Shown here one piece after another: positions 22,331-34,319 of a stretch of 64,000 bases of DNA. The translations under genes and the position numbers were made by a program. A model generated the notes under the pieces. That model did not search any database and had not been told where the DNA came from. It saw only the letters and a list, made by a program, of their open reading frames with translations. The stretch covers positions 15,838,501-15,902,500 of the forward strand of contig JAIOJX010000005.1 in NCBI GenBank assembly GCA_022376925.1, written 5' to 3'. The DNA comes from Tragulus kanchil. Taxonomy: Eukaryota; Chordata; Mammalia; Artiodactyla; Tragulidae. Position 1 is the first letter of the stretch. Each line of letters begins with the position of its first letter.

Positions 22331-23579
22331 ATAGTTCTTCAAAAATTGCCAAAACGTTAACATGCTGTCGTGTTCAATTCGATGGTCAGTTCCATCTCTA
22401 GATAGACTTATCTTTTGTATTCTATATTCAGCCTGTTCCTTTCATTTTTAAAAGCAACTGTAGCAGAGGTGTGATTTCAAGGGTCAAATCTAAGGAAAGT
22501 TCGGACGTTTTTCCCCGCTTTCTGACTTGGCTTTCCAGACCTTGGTGGTAGTACGTACACGAAAGCCAATCCCAGCTTTTGTGTTTTAACCATTTCATTT
22601 TTCCAACTACAAGACAGTATATATTGTCATTATCAATGTAATAAGAACACATTGCACTCTTAGCATAAACACTTCGCTGGTAAGTGGGCCTCCCTGTGTG
22701 CCCCACACCCCAGGTTCTTTGGTCTCTGTAGGGTTCATGTCAATGGAGGTGATGATGCTTGCTTAGATATTATGGGCATAGTTAATAATGGTAGACAAGG
22801 ATGTGTCTTTTATTTATTACATTTGTGAATGTTAGATCTATCTAGTTAACTGCTATGTGTAATAGTTAGAGCACCTCACATGTACCTGTATTCTCAATTC
22901 CCTGAATATGCTGTCTTGTTGGTAAAGGGTAGTGGGAAAGTGAAGACTTTGAGCAGAGTAGGAACTGAGGATTTAATATGTATCCCCAGGTTTATTTTTA
23001 ACAACAACAAAATGACAGTGGTTGCAGGTAATTAGTAGCTTTTTATTGTTAATATTCTGATATTGTTGTTTTTGTTCTGTTAAAATGAAAATAAATTTGT
23101 CTTCTCTTTGAATTAAAGTATTTTCTTCTTTTTGGAAAGTATTTATATAGGGATGAGGAGAAAGCATGGTCTTTCATGCTTAGATAGGAAGAGAGAAAAA
23201 TTTTTAACAGGAAGATTTGTACAAATTCTAAAGGAAAAATAATTAAAAATCACTTTCAGTCAAGCTCAGGATTTTTTTTAGTAGTTGATTTGAGGGACAC
23301 ATTCTCTCAATATTTGAGAAGATACTTAGAAATTTTTGTTTCTGTTGCTTGAATATGGGTCTGGTCAGTAATGGATTAGAACTCACTGAATAAAGTTAAG
23401 TACCGTTAATTCATACTGACCTAAGTAAATATGAATAAACAAATACATGAGGGATAAGAGATAAGGGACAACCTTTCCTTATAATCGAACTTTTAATTGA
23501 CAAATGTAGAATGAATGGTGGAAATAGAAAATCTTTATTAAACATATGCCACAGTAATAATTATTATAAAGACTTATTT
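22331..23579. other. RNF144B intron, nothing recognised
   Basis: AT-rich unique sequence without a supportable feature. Confidence 0.4.
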
Positions 23580-23746
23580 TATAAGTCTTTATTGAATTTG
23601 TTGCAATATTGCTTCTATTTTATGTTCTGGTGTTTTGGCTGCAAGGAATGTGGGATCTTAGCTTTCCAACTAAGGATTGAACCTGCACCCCTTCCCCCGC
23701 ATTAGAAGGCTAAGTCTTAACCACTGGACTACAAGGTATCTCCCTA
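23580..23746 (-). repeat. Old CHR-type tRNA-Glu SINE, minus orientation
   Basis: TATTGAATTTGTTGCAATATTG leader, then CAAGGAATGTGGGATCTTAG and AAGTCTTAACCACTGGACTAC. The same family as the element at 39320. Confidence 0.78.
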
Positions 23747-23814
23747 GGCAAGAATTATTGACAAACACAAGAATTAGTAGGAAAATCTATGAGAAATGGT
23801 ATATGTAGTCTCTC

Positions 23815-24095
23815 GGGCTTCCCTGGTGGTCCAGTGGGTAAGGACACCACCTTGCAGTGCAAGGGGCGCAGGTTCAATCCCTGGCCTGGGAAGATCCCAC
23901 GTGCCGCGGAGCGGCTGGACTGATGTGTCCAATTACCGAGCCGGAGCTCTGGAGTGCATGCACCCAGAGCTGTTGCTCTGCGACAAGAGAGGCCACTGCG
24001 ATAGGAGGCCCACACAGGCCAAAGAAGAAAGATGGAAATAAATGAAAGATCAATAGAAGTGACCCCCAAAAAAGCCAAAACTTGGTGCACACATT
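23815..24095 (+). repeat. Young tRNA-Glu SINE (GTCCAATTA subfamily, type-B tail) with TSD
   Basis: Full-length head and body (GTGCCGCGGAGCGGCTGGAC, GTCCAATTACCGAGCCGG). Flanked by TGTAGTCTCTC at 23804-23814 and 24096-24106, a perfect 11-bp duplication. CpG-rich and close to the copy at 8305. Confidence 0.95.
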
Positions 24096-24219
24096 TGTAG
24101 TCTCTCAAAATATCTCCCTGCAAAATACTTTCCACTTTCAAAAGGTAGAGAAATCTGACAGGTATCACCTTAACCAAGTGAAAAAGTTAATATCCACATT
24201 AATGAAATAAGTCATTGTC

Positions 24220-24670
24220 CTCACGCGACTCCTGATGGATGACCCAGCATCAGTTTTGTGATATTCTTGCTAAAAACGCACAAACTCAATGTAATCATGA
24301 AGAAAGCATCAAACCCATGCTAGAGAATATTGTACAAAATAAGTGGCCTGAACTCTTCAAACATGTCAAGGTCATGAAAGCCCAAAACACTGAGGAACCG
24401 CCATAGATTGGAGAAGGTTAAGGAGATGTGGCAACTAATTTCTAGGTGGTATCCTGAATTGTATCTTGGACTGAAAAAAGGCATTACTGGGACAATTTGT
24501 GAAGTTTGGACTTGGCCCTCAGATGAATTATTTTAGGTCAATGTAAATTTCATTATTTTAATGATAAACTATGGTTATATAAGGTGTTCCTGTCAGGAGA
24601 AGTTGGGGGGAATGAAATTTAGGAACAATATAACCTTAAACTTTTTGTAACCTTTTCATTTTGTAAAGGA
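24220..24670 (+). repeat. Probable ancient L1 (L1M) 3'-end relic
   Basis: GTCAAGGTCATGAAAG, then GAACCGCCATAGATTGGAG, then GGTTATATAAGGTGTTCCTG and CTTTTTGTAACCTTTTCATT. These resemble the 3' UTR of old mammalian L1 families as I remember them. The family assignment is uncertain. Confidence 0.5.
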
Positions 24671-25004
24671 ATGGGTCCTGGTATGGCTTTGACTGGTTTG
24701 AAATTGCTTTGTTGGCAGAAAGAGGATAACTGAATACATAAGATACCTCATTATAATGTTTCATTATTCTCTGGGATTTTCAGTTTTGTAATCAATTTTA
24801 GTGTCCTTGTGATTTGTTTCTTTTCTAAGCAGTAGTTTCTTAACCTGTAGCCTGATTGAACCTTCAGTAATCATACTAAACATTTATTTCAGTTTTATAA
24901 TTGTAAAAGACCTTGAGCAATCGTGACATAGCTTCAAATAGCGATGGAACCAGGAATTTAATACTGTGGATCATCTGGATTTTTTTTTTAACTGGAATTT
25001 ATGC

Positions 25005-25390
25005 ATACAGAGTTGAGTAAGTCAGAGAAAAATACATTAGCACATATATGTGGAATCTAGAAAAATGATATAGATGGTCTTACTTGCAAGGCAGAAATAG
25101 ACACACTCATGTAGAGAACAAGAGTATGGATACGACGGTGTGGAGGTGAGTTGGGGAGATTGAGATTGCCATATATACACTGTTGATATTATGTATAAAA
25201 TAGATAACTAATGAGAACCTACTGTATGTCACAGAGAACTTGACTCAGTGCTCTGTGGTGATCTAAATGGAAAGGAAATCCAAAAAGAGGGGATATATGT
25301 AAACATATAGCTGATTCACTTTGCTATACAACAGGCATTAGCATAACATTGTAAAGCAAGTATACCCTTATAAACATCAATTTAAAAAGC
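25005..25390 (+). mobile_element. L1 3' end, older copy, plus orientation
   Basis: ACAGAGTTGAGTAAGTCAGAG, CATATATGTGGAATCTAG, AATAGATAACTAATGAGAAC and GTATACCCTTATAAACATC. This is the typical sequence of cetartiodactyl L1 3' ends. No coding part is kept. Confidence 0.82.
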
Positions 25391-26760
25391 AAAACAGAAA
25401 AAGTCAAAGTATATAAAAACATTTCAGAAAATCAGCTGTAGTCTGTGAAACCTCACAGATGGCAAGGTCATGGGATAGATCTTTCTAAAAATTGACGTGT
25501 CTGTATTGCCTCCCGGCTAATTTAAGTTCCCTGAAGGCAGCTTCTGCATCACCTTCTTTTGTATCCCAGGCTTCCAGCCAACACTTGACTCATAACAGGC
25601 TCTCCATGAGTACACGGAGAAGATGTAAGTCCAGGAGGGAGGGGCTGGAGAAGAGAGTCGTGTGTTTTGTGCTAGTTTTATTCCAAAAGGAGGCTCAGAC
25701 AGAATGAGAAGTGATGGAACTAACTTTTTGTGATCCCAGATTTCAATAGAAAAATTGATTTACTGTGTCAAGGCCTAATTCCATACTAACCTTTGAGCTA
25801 GAAGATAATAAATAGGAGATACAAAGTAAGGGAAGAGACAAAAAAGAGACCTCTGACTTCCCTGTTGGCAGTAATGTCTTCTTGGATGAAATTTATCTTT
25901 CTCACAGAAAATTAAACTTCCATCGCTATCATTGTTGACTTTTCCCTGCATTAATTTCTGTCATTTTTCTCATTAGAATTTCATCTGTGTCTGAAATATT
26001 ATCTCATCTCCTGTTTGCTTTGTCTTCCATCAGCTCTGTTGGACTTAGCTGTCGTGCGAATTGCTTGTCATTGATCAGAATTTTTAGGGGTTGACTTTCC
26101 GGGGTTTTCAGAAGGTCTTCATGAGTTCAGAGCCTCATTTAGGTGGTAGTAGGCAGAGTATAAGACTGTTCTATAGAATGAAAGACTGTAAGTGGTTTTT
26201 GGGATGTGGATTGTTACAAATAGATTTCTAGAATATCACTGAGGTCTCTTGGACTGAGATGACATCCTTCCCCAAGAATCCGTGGCCCCCAAATTAACAT
26301 ACTATTATTTATCCTCCACCTGCCATAAATCAGTGACTTAGTCAAGAATTTTACTCTGATTCCTTTACGCCTTCCGTCACAAGCCTGTACCTTCTGTCTC
26401 CAGCTCTGTATTTTATTTGTGAGACCTTTGTCTTTCAGGAAAGAGGTCCAGATAGTATTATAACAGATGAGACAAAACTGACTTTCAGTGTGATAAAAGC
26501 CTAAATGAACTTAAAAAAATTAGAGTAAAACACACATCATAAAAAAGTAACCATTATTTTTTATAGAGATTGCTAAAGAGCTTTTATTTTGACTTTCAGT
26601 ATGATAAAAGCCTAAAGAAACTAGAGTAAAACACATATCACAAAAAATTGACCTTAATTTTTTGCAGTGATTGCTAAAGAGCTTTCATTTAATGTGCCAG
26701 GTTGAAAATGCAACATCTGCCCCCCGCCAACTGCAACTGGAGAAAAATGCTATAATTAAA
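25391..26760. other. RNF144B intron, nothing recognised
   Basis: Unique sequence. It contains two diverged ~110-bp direct repeats at about 26479-26590 and 26592-26690 (both with GACTTTCAGT, GATAAAAGCCTAAA and GATTGCTAAAGAGCTTT). These look like an old local duplication. Confidence 0.5.
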
Positions 26761-28899
26761 TTAATGTTTTATCAGATTTTAGTTGATGCATAGAAGACTG
26801 AACTTGCCTGTTTTGTAGTTCTTCATACATTTTAACTAACTCAGCTTGATTCATTTACAAAATAAACAAATTGAATATTTTTGTGAGAGGCAGAATTCAA
26901 TTTCCATTACCTTTTAAAATGTGTGATAGTTGCTAAATACCATTTTAGATGCCTCATTTTCTTCCTTGTGAAAATTGCTTTTATTAGTGTTATTAAGATT
27001 TCTCTGTTGATTCTAAATCACTGGAACTCCTGCTTTTTTTTCTTTTGCAGAGTTTTGTTGTTTACTGCTTACATAAACCCGAAGCAGCCATAGCTACACA
27101 CATGACCCCTCCCGCTTGAGCTTCCCTCTAGATGGATGCCTCATTTTTAAACTCAGGTTTCCTCAAAGCAGACTTCTATTAACTGTAAGAACTTTCATCT
27201 AGGTAGATTTTATAGCAAAAATATGTCATGTTTCACAGTTGAAATTTCCAAGGCTAAGACTGAGTCCTTTATCCACTTGCTGAATGTCTGAAAACCTTAA
27301 GTCCTTTGATTTTCCTCAGCTGTAAGTCTTTTAAGCCATGTCAATATATTTGTATGTTGACGTCAGTGGAATTATTATTTTTAGAAAGCCAGTTTAAGAG
27401 CAGTTAGCTTTTCCTGCATCTGCCTTTGAAATGTAATTTAAAATGATTAATCTGAAATGTCATTTAGTTAGATGTGAATCATTGTTTACTAGTGCCATCT
27501 GAAATGAAAACGGGAGCATAGCCACATGAAATGTCTTAAGCGCTTCTTTTCTGCCAAGGTATAGATGACGAGGAATGATCACCGAGGTCCGTGGAGTGAT
27601 GCCCATCTGAAGAAATATTTCTTTTGCTTAGAAAGTACTATTCCCTAGGTGAGGAATGAAGTTATATTATTTCTAAGGCAGTATCTGCCTGATCTTAGTT
27701 TTTCAAGGTTCTAAAGCTAGAACTACAATCTTTTTTTTTTTTTCTTATATGAGAGAGACCCCAGCTACTTCCTGCAATCTTTTTTTTTGAATGATGCTCA
27801 GTAGGTTAGGATGATAATCTTTTAATGTTTTATCAGATTTTAGTTGATGCATAGAAGACTGAACTTGCCTGTTTTGTAGTTCTTCATACATTTTAACTAA
27901 CTCAGCTTGATTCATTTACAAAATAAACAAATTGAATATTTTTGTGAGAGGCAGAATTCAATTTCCATTACCTTTTAAAATGTGTGATAGTTGCTAAATA
28001 CCATTTTAGATGCCTCATTTTCTTCCTTGTGAAAATTGCTTTTATTAGTGTTATTAAGATTTCTCTGTTGATTCTAAATCACTGGAACTCCTGCTTTTTT
28101 TTCTTTTGCAGAGTTTTGTTGTTTACTGCTTACATAAACCCAAGCAGCCATAGCTACACACATGACCCCTCCCGCTTGAGCTTCCCTCTAGATGGATGCC
28201 TCATTTTTAAACTCAGGTTTCCTCAAAGCAGACTTCTATTAACTGTAAGAACTTTCATCTAGGTAGATTTTATAGCAAAAATATGTCATGTTTCACAGTT
28301 GAAATTTCCAAGGCTAAGACTGAGTCCTTTATCCACTTGCTGAATGTCTGAAAACCTTAAGTCCTTTGATTTTCCTCAGCTGTAAGTCTTTTAAGCCATG
28401 TCAATATATTTGTATGTTGACGTCAGTGGAATTATTATTTTTAGAAAGCCAGTTTAAGAGCAGTTAGCTTTTCCTGCATCTGCCTTTGAAATGTAATTTA
28501 AAATGATTAATCTGAAATGTCATTTAGTTAGATGTGAATCATTGTTTACTAGTGCCATCTGAAATGAAAACGGGAGCATAGCCACATGAAATGTCTTAAG
28601 CGCTTCTTTTCTGCCAAGGTATAGATGACGAGGAATGATCACCGAGGTCCGTGGAGTGATGCCCATCTGAAGAAATATTTCTTTTGCTTAGAAAGTACTA
28701 TTCCCTAGGTGAGGAATGAAGTTATATTATTTCTAAGGCAGTATCTGCCTGATCTTAGTTTTTCAAGGTTCTAAAGCTAGAACTACAATCTTTTTTTTTT
28801 TTTCTTATATGAGAGAGACCCCAGCTACTTCCTGCATTTGAATCTTCAGGTTTTATTTAAAGAATGATGCTCAGTAGGTTAGGATGATAATCTTTTAAT
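26761..28899 (+). repeat. Tandem duplication 5 (26761-27831 / 27832-28899)
   Basis: Offset about 1071 bases, starting TTAATGTTTTATCAG. The right end of copy 1 lacks a stretch of about 25 bases present in copy 2 near 28839-28861. Most likely an assembly overlap. Confidence 0.95.
27045..27135 (-). mobile_element. L1 3' UTR fragment, minus (second copy at 28112-28206)
   Basis: GCAGAGTTTTGTTGTTTACTG and CACATGACCCCTCCCGC match the reversed 3' UTR of the L1 at 20601-21862 (AGAGTTTTGTTGTTTACAGA). The repeat of it at 28112 comes from duplication 5. Confidence 0.7.
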
Positions 28900-29004
28900 A
28901 CAGTCTTAAGTGAAGAGAGAAAGAGAAAAGGAGCATTGTTCTTATACATGCACTGATTTTTTGGGAGGTCCAAAGGTTTGGTTGTCTAGTGTTGTTTGTT
29001 GTTG

Positions 29005-29125
29005 CTGTTTAGTTGCAAATTCGTGTCTGACGCTTTTGCGTCCCCGTGGACTGTAACCTGCCAAGCTCCTCTGTCCATGGTGTTTCTCAGGCAAGAATAT
29101 TGGAGTGGGTTGCCAATTCCCACTG
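29005..29125 (-). repeat. Bov-tA/Bov-A fragment, minus orientation
   Basis: GCTGTTTAGTTGCAAATTCG, CTCCTCTGTCCATGG and GGCAAGAATATTGGAGTGG. The tRNA head is absent. Confidence 0.9.
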
Positions 29126-29400
29126 GTCTTGTTAGATTCTGTAAAAGAATGGAAGATGATGACTGAGTTTTGTCACTGATGCCTTGAGTGAGGAATCCTA
29201 GCCGTGGCAGAGGATTGGAGATGATTTGGGAATTGCTGCTTCTGTTACTGCATGAACAGTATAAAGAAAAAGAAATTTTCAGGTAGCTGGTACAGAGAAG
29301 ATATAGTAAACCAAAGAAGAAAACAGGGATCATGAAAAGACTGGTAACTTGGGGCTCTGTGACGACCGAAATCTTATCTTTTGAATGTCTTTGATTTCAG

Positions 29401-29461
29401 ATTGCCTGTTTGGTACCTGTGGATCAGTTTCAGCTTTATCAGCGGTTAAAATTTGAGCGAG
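29401..29461 (+). CDS. RNF144B: RNF144B coding exon, RING1-IBR linker
   Basis: This 61-nt exon encodes [20 protein letters not shown] plus the first base of a Glu codon, about residues 91-110. Its acceptor is TGATTTCAG and its donor GTATGTAC. It links RING1 to the IBR domain and corresponds to the helical linker of RBR ligases. It enters in phase 0, following the QEAE end of the previous exon. It leaves with one base over, which the AA at the start of the exon at 44940 completes to GAA. The residues match RNF144B as I know it. It is not inside any tandem duplication, so it is present once. Confidence 0.96.
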
Positions 29462-29921
29462 GTATGTACATGCTCTTCTTTTTATCCTGATGGTGAGTGT
29501 GATGTTACCTGTGTCCTCTTTACGCCAACCTGCGTGGGTGATTAAGGCCACCGTGAGCCGTCAGCAAAGCCATCAGGTCCTCAGAAAAAGGCAACCTGTA
29601 ACTGTAATATAACATTTCACCTTTCTCAACCACAGCCAGAGAAAAGGGCAGACTCTCAGGAAATAGAATTTTCCTTATGTTGGTTGTTTTGCATTTTCCT
29701 TTGGGCTCGTGTGAGAGAAATTCTGCAGAAGTTGAACAGTTTCACAATAACAGTATGACAAATAGAAAATGACACTCAAAATGGATTTGATCACCTCGGT
29801 CTCTGCTCTTGAAAATCACTTCAAAAGCATTAATCCACCCAAACATTTTCACTGCTCATTTTAAGAGTCACTGTCACACTCACTGTTCTTCTGATGATAC
29901 TTGTACTCATAGCCAATGACT
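29462..29921. other. RNF144B intron, nothing recognised
   Basis: Intronic sequence after the linker exon. No repeat recognised. Confidence 0.4.
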
Positions 29922-29951
29922 CAGTGTATCATTCTAACGCTATTTACAATT

Positions 29952-30035
29952 CATGCTAAGTTGCTTCAGTTGTGTCTGACTCTGCGACTCTATGGACGAT
30001 TGCCGCCAAACCCCTCTGTCCTTTCACTGCCTTTG
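29952..30035 (-). repeat. Bov-A fragment, minus (second copy 31026-31108)
   Basis: CATGCTAAGTTGCTTCAGTT and GACTCTGCGACTCTATGGAC. Only the 3' part of the SINE is present. Confidence 0.85.
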
Positions 30036-30194
30036 ACCGAAGTTTGGTTCGGTCTCAGAGACATATATTCTTTCAGCAAGCTAAAAGCAGATTCATCTCT
30101 CATGGGTGTATCATTTAACCAACTATAAAGACTGATATATTAAGGCAGAATTGATTAAAAATTATTGGACTACATTACTTTTGCCGTATTTTGT

Positions 30195-30384
30195 GCTCAT
30201 GGTCCATTGTGTCCAACCCTTTGCAACCCCGTGAATTGCTCATCAGGCTCCTCTGTTCATTGGATTCTCCAGGCAAGAATACTGGAGTGGGTTGCCATTT
30301 CCTCCTCCAGAGGGTCCTTTCAACCTGGGGAATCAAACCTGTTGCCTGAATTGGCAGGTGGATTCTTTGCCACTGACCAGTGAA
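30195..30384 (-). repeat. Bov-tA SINE, minus (second copy 31276-31466)
   Basis: GTCCAACCCTTTGCAACCCC, CTCCTCTGTTCATTGG and CAAGAATACTGGAGTGGG, with a degraded reversed head TTTGCCACTGACCAGTG. One real insertion, shown twice by duplication 6. Confidence 0.92.
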
Positions 30385-30876
30385 GAACATAATTTATGAA
30401 GTAACAAGAGTCTTTTGAGTTCAGATAAGACTATTTTGTCATAAAAACTTGCATACTAAAGCAAAATGTTGTCCCCTCTTCTCCAGAGGCCATAACAAGG
30501 GGCAGTTTTAAAGGATATTTGCTAATCTAATTGATATAAAAACGTTGCAGCCTCAAAACAACTTACAAGAAGGTGCAAATGGGTTGTTGTAGAGCATGCT
30601 GTCCGAACCAGCAGGGTCAGATGAATTTTAGGTTTAAAGGCCATGAAGACATGGCCTGATATACTGTCCATGCTGTCCTGTATGGATTATGAGCTAACTA
30701 GAGGAATTAATGATGGGGTAGTTTGTATCAGCCCTCCCTAATCCATCCAAGTGGGCTGGTTAGATTGAGTGTCAGATGCTGATGATGGGTATGAAAAAAG
30801 ACGGAACGGCAGCTTGAAACCACATCTGGAGTTGCTCCTGGCCCACAGATATGCAGTACATCAATAAGTACACACT

Positions 30877-30990
30877 GAGCTTTTCTGGTGGTCCAGTGGG
30901 TAAAGAGTCCACCTTGCAGTGCAGGGGGCACCAGTTCGATCCCTAGCCCAGGAGGATCCCACGTGCCGTGGGCGGCTGGACCAGTGTGTC
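30877..30990 (+). repeat. tRNA-Glu SINE 5' portion, plus (second copy 31959-32075)
   Basis: TTCTGGTGGTCCAGTGGGTA, GATCCCTAGCCCAGGAGG and GGACCAGTGTGTC, stopping at CCAAT with no 3' half or A-rich tail. It is part of a 205-bp insert (31875-32079 in the better copy) whose inverted partner lies at about 34015-34219. Confidence 0.88.
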
Positions 30991-31874
30991 ATGCCAATGA
31001 TTTCAGTGTATTCATTCTAACGCTATTTACAATTCATGCTAAGTTGCTTCAGTTGTGTCTGACTCTGCGACTCTATGGACGATTGCCGCCAAACCCTCTG
31101 TCCTTTCACTGCCTTTGACCGAAGTTTGGTTCGGTCTCAGAGACATATATTCTTTCAGCAAGCTAAAAGCAGATTCATCTCTCATGGGTGTATCATTTAA
31201 CCAACTATAAAGACTGATATATTAAGGCAGAATTGATTAAAAATTATTGGACTACATTACTTTTGCCGTATTTTGTGCTCATGGTCCATTGTGTCCAACC
31301 CTTTGCAACCCCGTGAATTGCTCATCAGGCTCCTCTGTTCATTGGATTCTCCAGGCAAGAATACTGGAGTGGGTTGCCATTTCCTCCTCCAGAGGGTCCT
31401 TTCAACCTGGGGAATCAAACCTGTTGCCTGAATTGGCAGGTGGATTCTTTGCCACTGACCAGTGAAGAACATAATTTATGAAGTAACAAGAGTCTTTTGA
31501 GTTCAGATAAGACTATTTTGTCATAAAAACTTGCATACTAAAGCAAAATGTTGTCCCCTCTTCTCCAGAGGCCATAACAAGGGGCAGTTTTAAAGGATAT
31601 TTGCTAATCTAATTGATATAAAAACGTTGCAGCCTCAAAACAACTTACAAGAAGGTGCAAATGGGTTGTTGTAGAGCATGCTGTCCGAACCAGCAGGGTC
31701 AGATGAATTTTAGGTTTAAAGGCCATGAAGACATGGCCTGATATACTGTCCATGCTGTCCTGTATGGATTATGAGCTAACTAGAGGAATTAATGATGGGG
31801 TAGTTTGTATCAGCCCTCCCTAATCCATCCAAGTGGGCTGGTTAGATTGAGTGTCAGATGCTGATGATGGGTAT

Positions 31875-32079
31875 GAAAAAAGACGGAACGGCAGCTTGAA
31901 ACCACATCTGGAGTTGCTCCTGGCCCACAGATATGCAGTACATCAATAAGTACACACTGAGCTTTTCTGGTGGTCCAGTGGGTAAAGAGTCCACCTTGCA
32001 GTGCAGGGGGCACCAGTTCGATCCCTAGCCCAGGAGGATCCCACGTGCCGTGGAGCGGCTGGACCAGTGTGTCCAATCA
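31875..32079. repeat. 205-bp insert with imperfect 21-bp flanking duplication, inverted copy of 34015-34219
   Basis: The insert comprises about 85 bp of non-SINE sequence (GAAAAAAGACGG ... AGTACACACTGAG) plus the first ~120 bp of a SINE. The flanks at 31854-31874 and 32080-32100 match at 19 of 21 positions (TCARATGCTGATGATKGGTAT pattern). Its reverse complement closely matches about 34015-34219, including the non-SINE part. No poly-A tail is seen. Confidence 0.75.
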
Positions 32080-32100
32080 TCAAATGCTGATGATTGGTAT

Positions 32101-33530
32101 CAAATATCTGCCCTGGCATTCTCTCACTTTATTCTGATGTCCTCCATTATATAAATACATCCCTGCTGAATGAAGGCATTCACCCCATGAAAGGGTGTGA
32201 CTTGGTTTGAGGTGCCGTGATTTGAGGGCTCTTATCTAGAGAAAGTCAAAGGAGGTAGGTTAACATTTTTTGTTTGTTTGTTTAGTTTTGAGAACCTGCC
32301 AAACTATAAAACTCTGTAATTTAATTAGACATTTATACTATTGTAAAGTATGGAAGTATTTTAAATTTGAAAGTATGTTAAATCTGGTAGCCATTGGTTC
32401 AACTCTGTCATTTGATAAAAAAAGAAACTGAGACCCAGGGACATTTTGATCTTAGGTGATTTTGGAAGGCAGTTTTTAATCATGTAATTCTTCCTAAGCA
32501 TCCATTATGAATAATTATTATTGGAAAATAGATACTCAATGTAAGAATCAGCTTGTTAGCACATGCTGTTAATACTGAATGCCATTTACTTTATTGGGAT
32601 AATCTCTACCTAAGCTGTATACGTCCTTTTGGCATAATAGACTTTGTATTCACCTCAAACTCAATGCTTACCAGCTAGGGGATTTTGAGGTCTATGTCAT
32701 GAGAATATTTTATGTGGAGCTGTTTAAGAAGGGATCTTGAAATGTATTAAATACTAATATTATGAATAGGTTAAATTAAATGCTAGAAAGGGAAACTCAT
32801 TGGCTGGACTCTGAGACAGAATCGGAGAGATTGTTTTTACTATAAAAAATGTAGAATCAGATTAGTGGCAGCTCTGTATCTTAGTAAGAAAAATTATCAT
32901 CCGCTTTGTCCAGTTCTTAAAGCCTACCAAGTTCTCTTTTAGTTTTAACTTGTCATTCAGTATTTTAATTTTCTATTCCCTTATGTTACATGTATGATTA
33001 GTTTGTCTTTTGTGTCTTTGTTTTCATCTACAAATCCTTTGAAGAGGAATGATTCTTAGTCATCACTCTTTTTACACAAAGGAGAGAATGTCACTTGGCA
33101 ATGAAGGGTTATTCAGTGGACCCACCTTCCATCCATCTGTGATTTTTTCCATTGCCTACTGCTGTGGCCATGGGTTTTCTTTTCTGCCTCCAGCTTCCAA
33201 TAGTAACAAAGAATGGGGAATACAAGTTTGGCATGTGTTAGTGATTAATTATTGCTTTACGCTCTGTGGGTCCTCAAAGCACATGTCTAGGTGCTTAAGG
33301 CTAGAATTTTGTTTGTCTCTTATTTCCAGAACCTACTTTTTCAAATTAGTTTTATTTATTTATTTATTTTTTTTTTGAGAGCTGGTTTAAGATGAGTATC
33401 TCTAATCCTTAAGGTTTGTTTTTTTCCGTAATTTTTGTGACCCTTTTTACTTACTGTGATTGATAGTTGCTTCAGTTCCTTGGTAGGTGAGTGTTGCTTG
33501 ATTTTTGCATTATCATACTGTGATTGCAGG
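32101..33530. other. RNF144B intron, nothing recognised
   Basis: AT-rich unique sequence. A (TTTA)n/T run lies at about 33350-33376. No exon or SINE recognised. Confidence 0.4.
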
Positions 33531-33748
33531 GGACTTCCCTGGTGGCTCATTGGTAAAGAATCCTCCTGCTAATACAGGAGATTTGAGTTTGATCCCTGTG
33601 TCAGGAAGATTCCCCTGGAAAAAAAAAAATGGCGACCCACTCTAGTATTCTTGCCTGGGAAATCCCATGGACAGAGGAGCCTGATGGGATACAGTTCATG
33701 CGATCTCAGAAGAGTCAGACATGACTTGACTTAGCAACTGAACATCAC
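33531..33748 (+). repeat. Bov-tA SINE, plus orientation
   Basis: Head GGACTTCCCTGGTGGCTCAT, GTTTGATCCCTGTGTCAGGA, an internal A-run, then TATTCTTGCCTGGGAAATCC and GACATGACTTGACTTAGCAA. Full length. Confidence 0.93.
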
Positions 33749-33886
33749 CAAAGAGTGCTTACACACTCTTAAAATGGTTTAAGTGCCATTGTTGTTCTCC
33801 ATAATAGAAAAGTCAATCCAATAGGCATTTATTTTCCTGTTATCATCTGTTAATCCTGCTGCATTCACTCATGTATTCAGCATGAC

Positions 33887-34135
33887 TTTTTTTTTTTTTT
33901 TTTCAATTTTGGCCTCTTTTATTGTTTTTTATTTATTTATTTTCCTCCATCTTTATTCTTTGGTCTGTGCGAGCCTCCCATTGCAGTGGCCTCTCTCGTT
34001 GCAGAGCATTGGCTCATAATTGGACACACTGGTCCATCTGCTCCATAGCATGTGGGATCTTCCCAGGCTAGGAATCAAACCGGTGCCCCCTGTACTGCAA
34101 GGCGGACTCTACCCAGTGGACCACCAGGGAAGCCC
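33887..34135 (-). repeat. tRNA-Glu SINE (type-A tail), minus orientation
   Basis: Poly-T, then CAATTTTGGCCTCTTTTATTG (reversed type-A tail), TTGGACACACTGGTCC, and the reversed head GGACCACCAGGGAAGCCC. The 5' flank shared with 31875-31958 lies just to the right, up to about 34219. Confidence 0.92.
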
Positions 34136-34319
34136 AGTGTGTACTTACTGATGTACTGCATATCTGTGGGCCAGGTGCAGCTCCAGATGTGGTTTCAACT
34201 CCTTTCCATCTTTTTTGAAAGTTCTTCAGTTCTCCGTGTTTTCCACAAGCATCTTTTCATTCTGAACCTTCCGTTTATGAGATGGCTCTTCAGATTTCAT
34301 CTCACTCTTGTGTTTGTCC

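Larger units (their letters stand above)
29922..32076 (+). repeat. Tandem duplication 6 (29922-30992 / 30993-32076)
   Basis: Offset about 1071-1073 bases. Copy 2 begins with a distorted GCCAATGATTTCAGTGTATT against GCCAATGACTCAGTGTATC. Copy 1 ends with a distorted SINE (GTGGGCGGCTGG against GTGGAGCGGCTGG). Both copies hold the same two Bov-A pieces and one SINE piece. Most likely an assembly overlap. Confidence 0.95.
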
